From Alphaproteobacteria bacterium (lineage in GTDB: Bacteria > Pseudomonadota > Alphaproteobacteria > M2410), in NCBI GenBank assembly GCA_030614785.1, contig JAUWTJ010000006.1, forward strand, positions 18,560 through 82,559: 64,000 nucleotides of DNA, written 5' to 3'. Positions 44,238 through 51,856 of this stretch are shown in pieces (positions within the stretch are counted from its first letter, which is position 1; every line of letters begins with the position of its first letter). Under the pieces are notes generated by a model, which ran no database searches, was not told the origin of the DNA, and saw nothing but the letters and a program-made list of their open reading frames with translations. The translations under genes and the position numbers were made by a program.

Positions 44238-46809
44238 GGGCTGCTCGTTCTCGTCGCGGAAGCGTAATCGAGACGAGGGTTCCGGTGCCTTCTTCGCTTT
44301 CGATGGTCAAGATACCCTCCATCAAATCGATCAGCGACATGGAAATGGCAATGCCGAGGCCGGAGCCGGCGTGGCGCTTTTCCTTGTGGTTCTCGAACTG
44401 AAGGAAGGGGGTGCCGAGTTTTTCAAGATCACCCTCGGCGATGCCGATGCCATTGTCGCGGATCGAAATTGTGACGGTCTCAAGGTCTGCAGCGCTGGAT
44501 ATGGAGACGTGCCCACCGGGTGTATTAAACTTTACTGCGTTGGACATGACATTCATCAGGACATGTTTGAAGGCGCCCCGGTCGGCGTATACTTCCGGGA
44601 CGAGATCAATGGTATTGTCGATTTCGATATTCTTTTCGGTCGCGCGCGCTTCGATGATCCTGAGGCAATCATCGATCATTTCGCCGGTCTTGAGCGGCTC
44701 GCACTCGACCTGATACTTGCCGCTTTCAATGCGTGACATGTCGAGAATGTCATTGATCAGTTCCAGAAGGTTACGACCAGACTTGCGGATATCGCCGGCA
44801 TATTCATTGTAGCGATCATCGCCCAGCGGTCCGAACATGCCGGTTTCCATGATTTCGGAGAAGCCGATGATTGCGTTGAGCGGTGTTCGGAGTTCATGGC
44901 TCATATTGGCGAGGAACTCGGTTTTGGACCGGTTGGCCTCCTCCGCGCGTCTCTTTTCTTCTTCAAATTTCTCCGCCAGAACACGCAAATGGGAGCGCGA
45001 AGTTCTCAGGTCCTTGATTGTATCGTTAAGCGCGCTGCGACTTTCCTCAAGTGCCGTGTTCTTCTTCTTGAAGTCTGTGATGTCGCGGGCGAGGGTGACC
45101 ACGCCGCCGCCCGAGATCCGATTGCTCTTGAGCTGAATCCATCGGCCGTCCGGCTGTTCGATCTCCTGATCTTCGTCCAGAGCTTCCCACGCGGTTTGCG
45201 CGTTGAACGGCTTCCAGTCCTCAAATTTCGAATTGGAGAGGACCTGCGACCGATCAGGATCCCACAGAACAAAGGCGTCGGAGATATTTTCAATGGCGCT
45301 CTGGAGATTTATCTTTGCCTGCTCCTCCCGCGCCGTCGCCATCAGCTCATCGGTCATGTCGATCATAATGCCGAAAAAGCGCCTCGCACCCTTTTCGGAG
45401 CTGTTCTGGCCTTGTGCGACTTTGACCTCACCGCGTGCGCGCATCCACAGGAAGTGGCCGTCGGCGTGTTTGAGGCGGAATTTCGTATCGAACTCGGCCT
45501 GGCCATTGCGCATGCTCGTCTCGACCCGGCGCAAGTATTTGCGATCCGAGGGATGCACCAGGTTGAGGGCCTGATTGAAGGTCAGGCTGGCCCCCCGGCT
45601 GTCGAAACCCAGAAGCTGCATGATCGAGCTCGACCAGAACATCTCCTCCTTGTCGAGGCTCCAGTTCCACAAACCGCATTTGGCACTGGTCGCCGCCAGT
45701 TCAAACAGCATCTCGCTTTGCTCGAGCAGATGATCAGTGTTTTCAACGCGGTGCACTTGTCTGGTCAGGAAAGAGGCGAAGGCAAGTGCAAACAATATGG
45801 CTACCGCAGCAAAGCCCGCCAGGAACGGCCACGATCGCCGTAGATTTGCCATCGCATCGGCCATGGGAACAAGGACAACAATGTCTGCACCGTAGCCGGT
45901 GGCGCGCCGGGCGAAGAGAAAGGAGCCGCTGGACAGGTCGATATAGTTCAGCGTTTCGCTACCGGGCTTCGAACGGGCAATGACGTCTTCCAGGGCGATA
46001 ATTTGGCTGCCTGAAAGTGTTTGGGGATGAACCGAGTGGATTTTGCCTTCCGAAGTGACAAGACTAACGGTTCCGCTGCGTCCAGGAAGGGATGTCAGGG
46101 CGGACGACGTCAGGAAGGTATTGACCGCCTGGCGCGAGATCAGCGCAATTGCGAAGCGTTCTGCCCCGTCCGTTCCGGCCAGTTTTGTCGACAATGAGAA
46201 GTAGGCGTCTTGTCCGCTTGACGTCGGGTCGAGTAAAGATGGAAAAACGGCGCGCGCAGGTGCCTTGCGCTGTGCCCAATTGCTTGTGGTTGCCGCGTTA
46301 AGCGCACGGGTTTCAGCCGGCGAAAGGGGGGCCGTGCCAGCATTGAGCAACCTGCCCATTGGATCAACGATAAGGATGCGGTGGATGTTGACGCTTGATG
46401 CCGCCGCCTGATCTGCCAGCGCGGCAAGCTCGCGGGTTGACACGGTCTGGGAGGACCGGTCGATCAATTCAAGGAAGGACGCCGTGCCGCCAAACAGGGT
46501 ATCCAGATTTGATCCAGTCAGTCTTCCGACCGATTGTGTGGTCTCTTCAGCATGGCGTAACGCCACGTAGTAGTCGCTTTTGAACTTCGTCCAGAGTAAT
46601 CCGAAAAACATGATCAGGAACAGGCTGGTAATGAGCAGAGTGAAATGAGAAACTGAAGAGCGCAGGAAATCGAAGTGCCCCAGATTTCCGGCAAGCCGAC
46701 CGACCGTCGCCTGCATTTTTTCCAGGGCTTTTGACAAATGGTGTCCGGGGCCACGATTCAGTGAATCGATGCCGAGGTCACCCATCTGATGAGCACTGAG
46801 CTTCGCCAT
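44227..46809 (-). CDS. PleC/PdhS-like PAS-domain sensor histidine kinase
   Basis: 860 residues from ATG at 46809 (GTG at 46851 also possible). A first helix near residues 57-77, an extracytoplasmic sensor of about 240 residues, a second helix near 330-350, then two PAS regions (ENTDHLLEQSEMLFELA onward and IENISDAFVLWDPD), a coiled coil, and the HisKA domain with EFLANMSHELRTPLNAIIGF (His near 640) and MSRIESGKYQV. The HATPase domain has the N box MNVMSNAVKFN and G boxes DNGIGIAEGDLEKLG and GSGLGIAIS. The H box and IESG stretch resemble the PleC/DivJ/PdhS family that acts on DivK, but no receiver domain or divK is nearby. Confidence 0.82.
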   Translation of the reverse strand: MAKLSAHQMGDLGIDSLNRGPGHHLSKALEKMQATVGRLAGNLGHFDFLRSSVSHFTLLITSLFLIMFFGLLWTKFKSDYYVALRHAEETTQSVGRLTGSNLDTLFGGTASFLELIDRSSQTVSTRELAALADQAAASSVNIHRILIVDPMGRLLNAGTAPLSPAETRALNAATTSNWAQRKAPARAVFPSLLDPTSSGQDAYFSLSTKLAGTDGAERFAIALISRQAVNTFLTSSALTSLPGRSGTVSLVTSEGKIHSVHPQTLSGSQIIALEDVIARSKPGSETLNYIDLSSGSFLFARRATGYGADIVVLVPMADAMANLRRSWPFLAGFAAVAILFALAFASFLTRQVHRVENTDHLLEQSEMLFELAATSAKCGLWNWSLDKEEMFWSSSIMQLLGFDSRGASLTFNQALNLVHPSDRKYLRRVETSMRNGQAEFDTKFRLKHADGHFLWMRARGEVKVAQGQNSSEKGARRFFGIMIDMTDELMATAREEQAKINLQSAIENISDAFVLWDPDRSQVLSNSKFEDWKPFNAQTAWEALDEDQEIEQPDGRWIQLKSNRISGGGVVTLARDITDFKKKNTALEESRSALNDTIKDLRTSRSHLRVLAEKFEEEKRRAEEANRSKTEFLANMSHELRTPLNAIIGFSEIMETGMFGPLGDDRYNEYAGDIRKSGRNLLELINDILDMSRIESGKYQVECEPLKTGEMIDDCLRIIEARATEKNIEIDNTIDLVPEVYADRGAFKHVLMNVMSNAVKFNTPGGHVSISSAADLETVTISIRDNGIGIAEGDLEKLGTPFLQFENHKEKRHAGSGLGIAISMSLIDLMEGILTIESEEGTGTLVSITLPRRERAALSV

Positions 46810-46909
46810 TCTTCTTTCCAGCCCCTTCCAAAGCCCTGCCGGGTTACGCACGTTACACTGCGAAGAATCATTTCATGAATTCGACTGACTGATTCGCTGA
46901 TTCAAAAGG

Positions 46910-46924
46910 TTACCCATTGGTTAA
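46910..46924 (-). promoter_or_regulatory. Near-match to a CtrA box upstream of the kinase
   Basis: The sequence TTAC-7 bases-TTAA (46910-46924) differs by one base from the CtrA consensus TTAA-N7-TTAA, and lies about 100 bases ahead of the kinase start. The remainder of the 377-base gap 46810-47186 holds no gene apart from the MarR promoter listed separately. Confidence 0.3.
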
Positions 46925-47104
46925 CGGGTTGTCATCATAAGATTCACGTTCCGAATCAATAACTTGTCTTGATAATCCGTAGACGTTGGTTTCACGACTC
47001 TGAAGCCGGAAAATTGGCATGGATGAAAGGCCGCCCGGGATGAGTCGGGGGTGAGTTTGGGCAATTTGTGGAAGAAGGCGAAAATCGAGAGGTTTCGGAA
47101 AAAG

Positions 47105-47139
47105 TAGACAGGACTTGTAATGCAGGGTTATAGTAACCC
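47105..47139 (+). promoter_or_regulatory. MarR promoter with operator palindrome over the -10 box
   Basis: TAGACA (47105-47110), 18-base spacer, TATAGT (47129-47134) form a good sigma70-like promoter. The -10 box lies inside a perfect inverted repeat GGGTTA-TAG-TAACCC (47125-47139). A palindrome over the -10 of a MarR gene, about 50 bases before its start, points to autorepression. Confidence 0.55.
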
Positions 47140-47186
47140 GATCAACTATTGGACTGGAGTTATCGCCGGGGGGCGGGTGAGGGCAG

Positions 47187-47657
47187 ATGGATAAGGCATC
47201 TACTGACAGGCAGGAAGACATCATGCTTGAAGCCACTCTCGGATGGCTTTTTCAGGATGTGCACGCGCAAATGACGCGCAATTTTGACAAGCGAACGCGA
47301 AGAATCGGACTGACACGGTCGCAGTGGCGCGTGATTAGCCCGCTTATGAAACAGCAGGGCATCACCCAGACGGCGCTTGCGGAAATCGTCGAGATTGAGA
47401 AGGCCCCGCTCGGGCGGACGCTTGACAAGCTTGAGGAAAATGGCTGGATCCGGCGCGAACATGACCCGTCTGACCGGCGCGCGCGGCGGGTCTATCTGAC
47501 CGACAAGATCACGCCCCATGTTGATGCGGTGACCGAAACTGTCCGGGGTACCTTTGGCGAGGCTTTGCACGGGCTGAAAGCCGAAGAGGTCGCAGATCTC
47601 ATGCGATACCTTATGACGATCAAGGCCAATTTGCACTCTGCCGCAGCAAAGCCTTGA
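47187..47657 (+). CDS. MarR-family transcriptional regulator
   Basis: 156-residue winged-helix dimeric regulator. After an N-terminal dimer helix (LEATLGWLFQDVHAQMTRNFD) comes LTRSQWRVISPLMKQQGITQ, the recognition helix region TALAEIVEIEKAPLGRTLDKL and the wing with HDPSDRRARRVYLTDK, the family hallmark. Start ATG at 47187 has GAGGG just upstream; ATG at 47223 is an alternative. It precedes a two-gene acyl-CoA dehydrogenase operon and probably responds to an acyl-CoA or aromatic ligand (inference). Its own promoter contains a perfect palindrome. Confidence 0.9.
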   Translation: MDKASTDRQEDIMLEATLGWLFQDVHAQMTRNFDKRTRRIGLTRSQWRVISPLMKQQGITQTALAEIVEIEKAPLGRTLDKLEENGWIRREHDPSDRRARRVYLTDKITPHVDAVTETVRGTFGEALHGLKAEEVADLMRYLMTIKANLHSAAAKP

Positions 47658-47764
47658 TCAAACCGGAATTATCAAGGCACAATAAGCGCAAATAAAAACA
47701 AGCCACCCGGAGCGCTCAAAATGAGCCAGCCGGAGCGGTGCATAAAGGGAGGCGATGAAGTCGC

Positions 47765-48895
47765 ATGAACTTCGATTTTTCAGAAGACCAGAAGTTTTTG
47801 AAGGAACAGGCAAACAAGTTCCTGACCGAGCAGTGTGAGACGGCAGTGTTTCGCGCCGTGCTCAATGATTCGAAGAAAACCCATTCAAAAGAGCTGTGGA
47901 AGGCCATTGTCGAAATGGGCTGGACCGGCACGACTATTCCGGAAGAATTTGGCGGTCTTGGTCTGGGATATCTCGAGCTATGCGTAATTGCCGAGGAACT
48001 CGGACGAGCGATTGCCCCGGTGCCGTTTTCATCCAGCGTTTACCTGGCGACAGAAGGACTGCTGCTGGCTGGCAGTCAGTCGCAAAAGGAAAAGTACCTG
48101 CCGCGCCTTGCAACAGGCGAGATCATCGGCACGCTGGCTATGGCTGAAGGCCCGCGGCAACCTTTGCCGAAGAACATGGACGTCACCTTCAAGGATGGCA
48201 AGCTGTCCGGTGTGAAGCTGCCGGTGCCTGACGGATCGATTGCGGATTTTGCACTGGTTGTCGCCAGGACTGGCGATGGCAAGACCGAAAACGATGTCGG
48301 ACTTGTTCTTGTGGACCTCAATGGCGACGGCGTTACGCGCGAGACGGTTGAAACGCTTGACCCGTCGCGCGATCATGCACGGCTCAGTTTTGACAATGCG
48401 GCGGGTGAACTCGTCGGCGGCGCAGGTGAAGGCTGGTCGCTGACGCGGGCGATCCTGGATCGGGCCGCGGTGCTGATCGCCTTTGAACAGGTTGGCGGCG
48501 CGGAAAAGGCGCTCGAGGTTGCGCGGGATTACACCATGGAACGACGCGCCTTTGGCCGCCAGATCGCGACCTATCAGGCCATCAAGCACAAGCTTGCCGA
48601 CGCCTATATTGCCAATGTACTGGCGCGCTCCAACGCCTATTACGGTGCCTGGGCGCTGTCGACCAATGCGCCTGATCTGGCGCAGGCGGCAGCAACCGCG
48701 CGCATCAGCGCGACCGACGCGTTCCATTATGCCTCCAAGGAGTGCATCCAGGTGCACGGCGGCATTGGCTATACCTGGGAAGTTGACTGCCATCTTTACT
48801 ACAGGCGCTCGAAGCTTCTTGCCCTGACGCTCGGCGGGCCTCCGGTCTGGAAAAACCGTCTGGTCAGCCAACTCGAACAAAGCAATGCGGCGTGA
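47765..48895 (+). CDS. Acyl-CoA dehydrogenase, small (beta) subunit of a heteromer
   Basis: 376 residues beginning MNFDFSEDQKFLKEQANKFL. The middle domain has AMAEGPRQPLPKNMDVTFKDG without the usual GSD flavin loop, and the C domain has RRAFGRQIATYQAIKHKLAD and VHGGIGYTWEVDCHLYYRRS. The segment where the catalytic Glu should be reads LLALTLGGPPVWKNRL, without an acid at that place. This mirrors the earlier PimD-like chain and the beta chains of steroid dehydrogenases. It is 107 bases after the MarR gene; that gap has the octamer CCGGAGCG twice (47708 and 47730 region), of unknown meaning. Confidence 0.87.
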   Translation: MNFDFSEDQKFLKEQANKFLTEQCETAVFRAVLNDSKKTHSKELWKAIVEMGWTGTTIPEEFGGLGLGYLELCVIAEELGRAIAPVPFSSSVYLATEGLLLAGSQSQKEKYLPRLATGEIIGTLAMAEGPRQPLPKNMDVTFKDGKLSGVKLPVPDGSIADFALVVARTGDGKTENDVGLVLVDLNGDGVTRETVETLDPSRDHARLSFDNAAGELVGGAGEGWSLTRAILDRAAVLIAFEQVGGAEKALEVARDYTMERRAFGRQIATYQAIKHKLADAYIANVLARSNAYYGAWALSTNAPDLAQAAATARISATDAFHYASKECIQVHGGIGYTWEVDCHLYYRRSKLLALTLGGPPVWKNRLVSQLEQSNAA

Positions 48896-48928
48896 AAGCC
48901 CAAAAAGAATTCTCAGGGAGATAATAAA

Positions 48929-50152
48929 ATGGACTTCAATGACAGCCCGGAAGAAGCCGCCTACCGCAAAAAAGTGCAGGACTTTTTGAAGGCCAACGCG
49001 GCACCGAAAGAGGCGACGACGGCAAGCCGGTCTCGTAACAGACCTGAAGCCGAGGTCCTTGTCGATGCCAAGGCCTGGCAAAAGAAAAAGATGCAAAACG
49101 GCTTTGCCCAAATCACCTGGCCCAAAGAGTGGGGCGGGCCCGGCGGGACGCCGATGCAGCAGGTGATCTATGGCCAGGAAGAATCCGGCTACGATGTTGA
49201 TGGCAGCTTCTTCGGGATTGGCCTTGGCATGTGCGTGCCGACCGTGATGGCCTATGCCGATGACGAAACCTGCAAGCGCTTTGTCGGCCCGGCCCTGCAG
49301 GGCGACGAGATCTGGTGTCAGCTGTTCTCCGAACCGGCAGCGGGGTCCGATGTTGCCGGTCTTATCACCAAAGCCGTCAAGGACGGCGACGAGTGGGTTA
49401 TCAATGGCCAGAAGGTCTGGACTTCGGGTGCGCACTATTGTGACTTTGGCATTGTACTCGTGCGGACCGACCCCGGGGTTGCCAAGCACAAGGGGCTGAC
49501 CATGTTCTGGGTCGATATGAAAGACCCGGGCATTGATGTGCGCCCGTTGCACCAGATGTCAGGCGGCTCAAACTTCAATGAAGTTTACTTCACCGATGTG
49601 CGGGTCAAGGACACGCAGCGCCTCGGCGACGTCGGGCAGGGCTGGAAGGTCGCGCTGACAACGCTGATGAACGAGCGCCTTGCGGTCGGCCAGGCCGGCG
49701 GCGCTGACTTCAAGGATCTGATTGAACTGGCAAAATCCACCGAGCTTGAAAATGGCCCGGCAATCAAGGACGGCGCTGTGCGCGAAAAAATCGCTGACTG
49801 GTACGCCAAGGCGCAAGGCCTGAAGTACACCCGCTACCGCACCGTCAGCGCCATGAGCCAGGGCGAAACTCCGGGGCCGGAAAACTCAATCACCAAGGTT
49901 GTCTCCGCCTCACGGTTGCAGGACCTGACAAGTTTCGCTATGGACCTCATGGATATGGGCGGCATTATGGTGAACCCGGATGATGTCGGCTATGAGGCCG
50001 CATTCCAGGAAGGCTACATGTGGGCGCCGGGCATCCGCATCGCCGGCGGCACGGACGAGATCCTGCGCAACATCATTGCGGAGCGTGTTTTGGGCATGCC
50101 GCAGGATGTGCGGGTCGACAAGGGCGTGCCATTTAACGAGATCCCGAAGTAG
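48929..50152 (+). CDS. Acyl-CoA dehydrogenase, large (alpha) subunit of a heteromer
   Basis: 407 residues starting MDFNDSPEEAAYRKKVQDFL, 33 bases after its partner behind an AGGGAG site. The flavin domain is intact: IWCQLFSEPAAGSDVAGL and GDEWVINGQKVWTSGAHYCD. The C-terminal catalytic-loop region is RIAGGTDEILRNIIAERVLG, so Gly replaces the usual Glu, as in the 26164-27357 enzyme. The pair is likely an alpha2beta2 dehydrogenase for a bulky or branched acyl-CoA under MarR control. A strong terminator follows 26 bases later. Confidence 0.88.
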   Translation: MDFNDSPEEAAYRKKVQDFLKANAAPKEATTASRSRNRPEAEVLVDAKAWQKKKMQNGFAQITWPKEWGGPGGTPMQQVIYGQEESGYDVDGSFFGIGLGMCVPTVMAYADDETCKRFVGPALQGDEIWCQLFSEPAAGSDVAGLITKAVKDGDEWVINGQKVWTSGAHYCDFGIVLVRTDPGVAKHKGLTMFWVDMKDPGIDVRPLHQMSGGSNFNEVYFTDVRVKDTQRLGDVGQGWKVALTTLMNERLAVGQAGGADFKDLIELAKSTELENGPAIKDGAVREKIADWYAKAQGLKYTRYRTVSAMSQGETPGPENSITKVVSASRLQDLTSFAMDLMDMGGIMVNPDDVGYEAAFQEGYMWAPGIRIAGGTDEILRNIIAERVLGMPQDVRVDKGVPFNEIPK

Positions 50153-50177
50153 GACCTTCACGAAGACCTGATTGCAC

Positions 50178-50213
50178 AAAGGCCTCCTTTCGAGTGAAAG
50201 GAGGCCTTTTTAC
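50178..50213 (+). terminator. Rho-independent terminator of the MarR-linked dehydrogenase operon
   Basis: A 14-base perfect stem (50178-50191 pairing with 50196-50209) with a four-base loop GAGT, GC-rich core GGCCTCC, and a run of five T residues behind it. It ends the + strand operon; the minus-strand oxygenase gene converges on it, and the flanking A residues make it potentially bidirectional. Confidence 0.9.
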
Positions 50214-50254
50214 TACCACTTTCTGACAGCGGGTAGTCTCAGTGCTTGGACAAA

Positions 50255-50875
50255 TTAGAGTTGCAGCGCTGACACATCTCTGAAATTGCCAATGTCACCT
50301 TTGATAAAGGTATTGAAGGCAACGGAGTATCTTGGTTGATCCGACAGGTTCTCGTGAACAAAATGTTGCAAGCTTGATGAAAACAGAAAGAGGTCATTCT
50401 TTTCGGGAATGAGGATGTTCTGGTTCGTATTGAATATGTTCACCTTGCCTTTTTCAGGATGGAGTTCGATTTGCTGGTATGTCCGGTGTCTTTCAAACAA
50501 CATGCCTGCCGGGGGAGATGGCATATCGGCGTAGTATAGAGATCCCGATACAATGGAGTTTGAGTGGGTGTGGCCATGCATGCCAACGCCAGGCGGGTTA
50601 ATCAGCGACCAGGATTGCGTAACGTAGAGCTTTTGACTAATGCCCATGACGTCTTTCGCAAAAATGTCCAGCGCCTCATGGACCGCCTTTTTTAGACTTC
50701 GCAGCTCTTTTTCTTCAAAGATATAGAGGTTGTCCGAAATCAGGTTGGTCTGATTTTCGTTCATCTTCAAACCCTTGAGGTAGGCGATTTGATCCTCGCT
50801 GATGGCGTGACCGATTTTTGCCCTGAAATAGGGTTCGACAAATAATGGTTGTACTTGATGTTCAGTGATTGTCAT
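50255..50875 (-). CDS. Putative 2OG-Fe(II) oxygenase (TIGR02466-like)
   Basis: 206-residue jellyroll protein. The iron-binding pattern is His-x-Asp-like: MHGHTHSNSIVSGSLYYAD supplies the first histidine(s) near residue 120, and LQHFVHENLSDQPRYSVAFN supplies a distal His and the Arg-x-Ser 2-oxoglutarate contact near 170-190. Family members of this type are hypothetical, sometimes beside protein-modification or phage genes. The local composition is more A+T-rich than neighbours. Its start overlaps the stop of an 86-codon frame (ATGA), suggesting co-translation. Substrate unknown. Confidence 0.75.
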   Translation of the reverse strand: MTITEHQVQPLFVEPYFRAKIGHAISEDQIAYLKGLKMNENQTNLISDNLYIFEEKELRSLKKAVHEALDIFAKDVMGISQKLYVTQSWSLINPPGVGMHGHTHSNSIVSGSLYYADMPSPPAGMLFERHRTYQQIELHPEKGKVNIFNTNQNILIPEKNDLFLFSSSLQHFVHENLSDQPRYSVAFNTFIKGDIGNFRDVSALQL

Positions 50876-51132
50876 TGCCTGGTAAGCCCCCGTGCCCTGT
50901 GAATATTTGGTCTAATATGCACCACGGAGCCGAACTGTGTAAAGCCGTTTGCAATTGAATGGTTACTGCCGAAGAGCCGCAGGATTTTGGGGTTTTCAGC
51001 TGGTTCGCGATATCGGGTGGTGGTTGCCCGGAACTCGGTAGCGCCAAAAGGTATCTGATAGTACAGGCTGTTTACTCTTAACCTTGTGCGAATAACTGGC
51101 CACTTGATGTTGCGCTCACGGAACCCCTCCAT
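50872..51132 (-). CDS. Hypothetical 86-residue protein coupled to the oxygenase
   Basis: Reading frame whose TGA overlaps the oxygenase ATG by the four-base pattern ATGA and which begins 16 bases after the pyroglutamyl-peptidase stop. The protein is basic (many Arg), beginning MEGFRERNIKWPVIRTRLR and ending HRARGLTRQ, with no recognised family or helix bundle. The start lacks a good ribosome site. Coupling and spacing argue that it is real; composition and absence of homology argue caution. It might also be the remnant of a longer gene. Confidence 0.35.
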   Translation of the reverse strand: MEGFRERNIKWPVIRTRLRVNSLYYQIPFGATEFRATTTRYREPAENPKILRLFGSNHSIANGFTQFGSVVHIRPNIHRARGLTRQ

Positions 51133-51147
51133 GCAAGATAAGGTGTT

Positions 51148-51780
51148 CTATATTGCGCCCAATATAATCTCTACACCCCGGAAAATCTCCGACTCCGACA
51201 TTGCGGCGAGGCCCTTGTCGATGCGGCCTTCGGCTTCGAGGCGGTCGCGTTGTTCGGTGAGATAGGGGATGTGGATGAAACCGGCGCGGGCGGGGCGGGG
51301 GCCTCGGGCGAGGCGCATGGTTTTATAGAAGAGGTGATTGCAGACATAGGTGCCGGCGCTGTCGGAGTATTCCAGCGGAAGACCTGCCGCGGCGAGGGCG
51401 TGGTAGATCTCTTCAAGGGGAAGGCCGGTGGGCAGGACGAGCGGCGCGGTTTGTTCAATCTGTCCGCCATCGCTGCGGTAGCCGGAATTGTCCGGGGTTG
51501 CGCCAGTGATCTCGTTACGGGCGATGCATTCCAGCGTAAAGCCTTGCGCCTTTGCTGACAGGCCAAACTGAACAATGACATCGGGCTTGATCGCGTCGAG
51601 GTTTTCGCGAAAGACGGCCCATGAGGCCTCAAACTCTGTTGGCAGCAGCACCGGTTTCAGCACGACACCGTCCGGTGTCTTGAACTGACCGGACAGGGCG
51701 GCTTCGATCAGAACGCTGGTCGGGTTTTCCGGCGCGCCGGGGAAGGGCGTGAAGCCCGTCATGAGGATGGTCTTTGACAT
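51148..51780 (-). CDS. pcp: Pyroglutamyl-peptidase I
   Basis: Cysteine peptidase of family C15 removing N-terminal pyroglutamate. 210 residues beginning KTILMTGFTPFPGAPENPTS. The catalytic triad is visible: Glu in LECIARNE (about 85), Cys in SAGTYVCNHLFY (about 142-153), and His in AGFIHIPYL (about 165). The length matches the family. It is separated from clpA by a strong minus-strand terminator, so it has its own transcript, perhaps shared with the two downstream minus-strand genes. Confidence 0.92.
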   Translation of the reverse strand: MSKTILMTGFTPFPGAPENPTSVLIEAALSGQFKTPDGVVLKPVLLPTEFEASWAVFRENLDAIKPDVIVQFGLSAKAQGFTLECIARNEITGATPDNSGYRSDGGQIEQTAPLVLPTGLPLEEIYHALAAAGLPLEYSDSAGTYVCNHLFYKTMRLARGPRPARAGFIHIPYLTEQRDRLEAEGRIDKGLAAMSESEIFRGVEIILGAI

Positions 51781-51801
51781 TATTCCGCCTGCGAGCCTGG
51801 T

Positions 51802-51840
51802 AAGAAAAATCCCGCAGCGTGATTTGGCAAGCTGCGGGAT
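51802..51840 (-). terminator. Rho-independent terminator of clpS-clpA
   Basis: Reading the minus strand, ATCCCGCAGC (51840-51831) pairs perfectly with GCTGCGGGAT (51818-51809), loop of 12 bases, followed by TTTTTC. It lies 17 bases after the clpA stop and just before the pcp start. Confidence 0.88.
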
Positions 51841-51856
51841 GAAGGAGTGTGGAGGT

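Noticed and set aside
48029..49552. 507-residue minus-strand open frame across both dehydrogenase genes
   Set aside because: Antisense to two genes with clear flavin and substrate motifs; the frame stays open because of G+C-rich codon bias.
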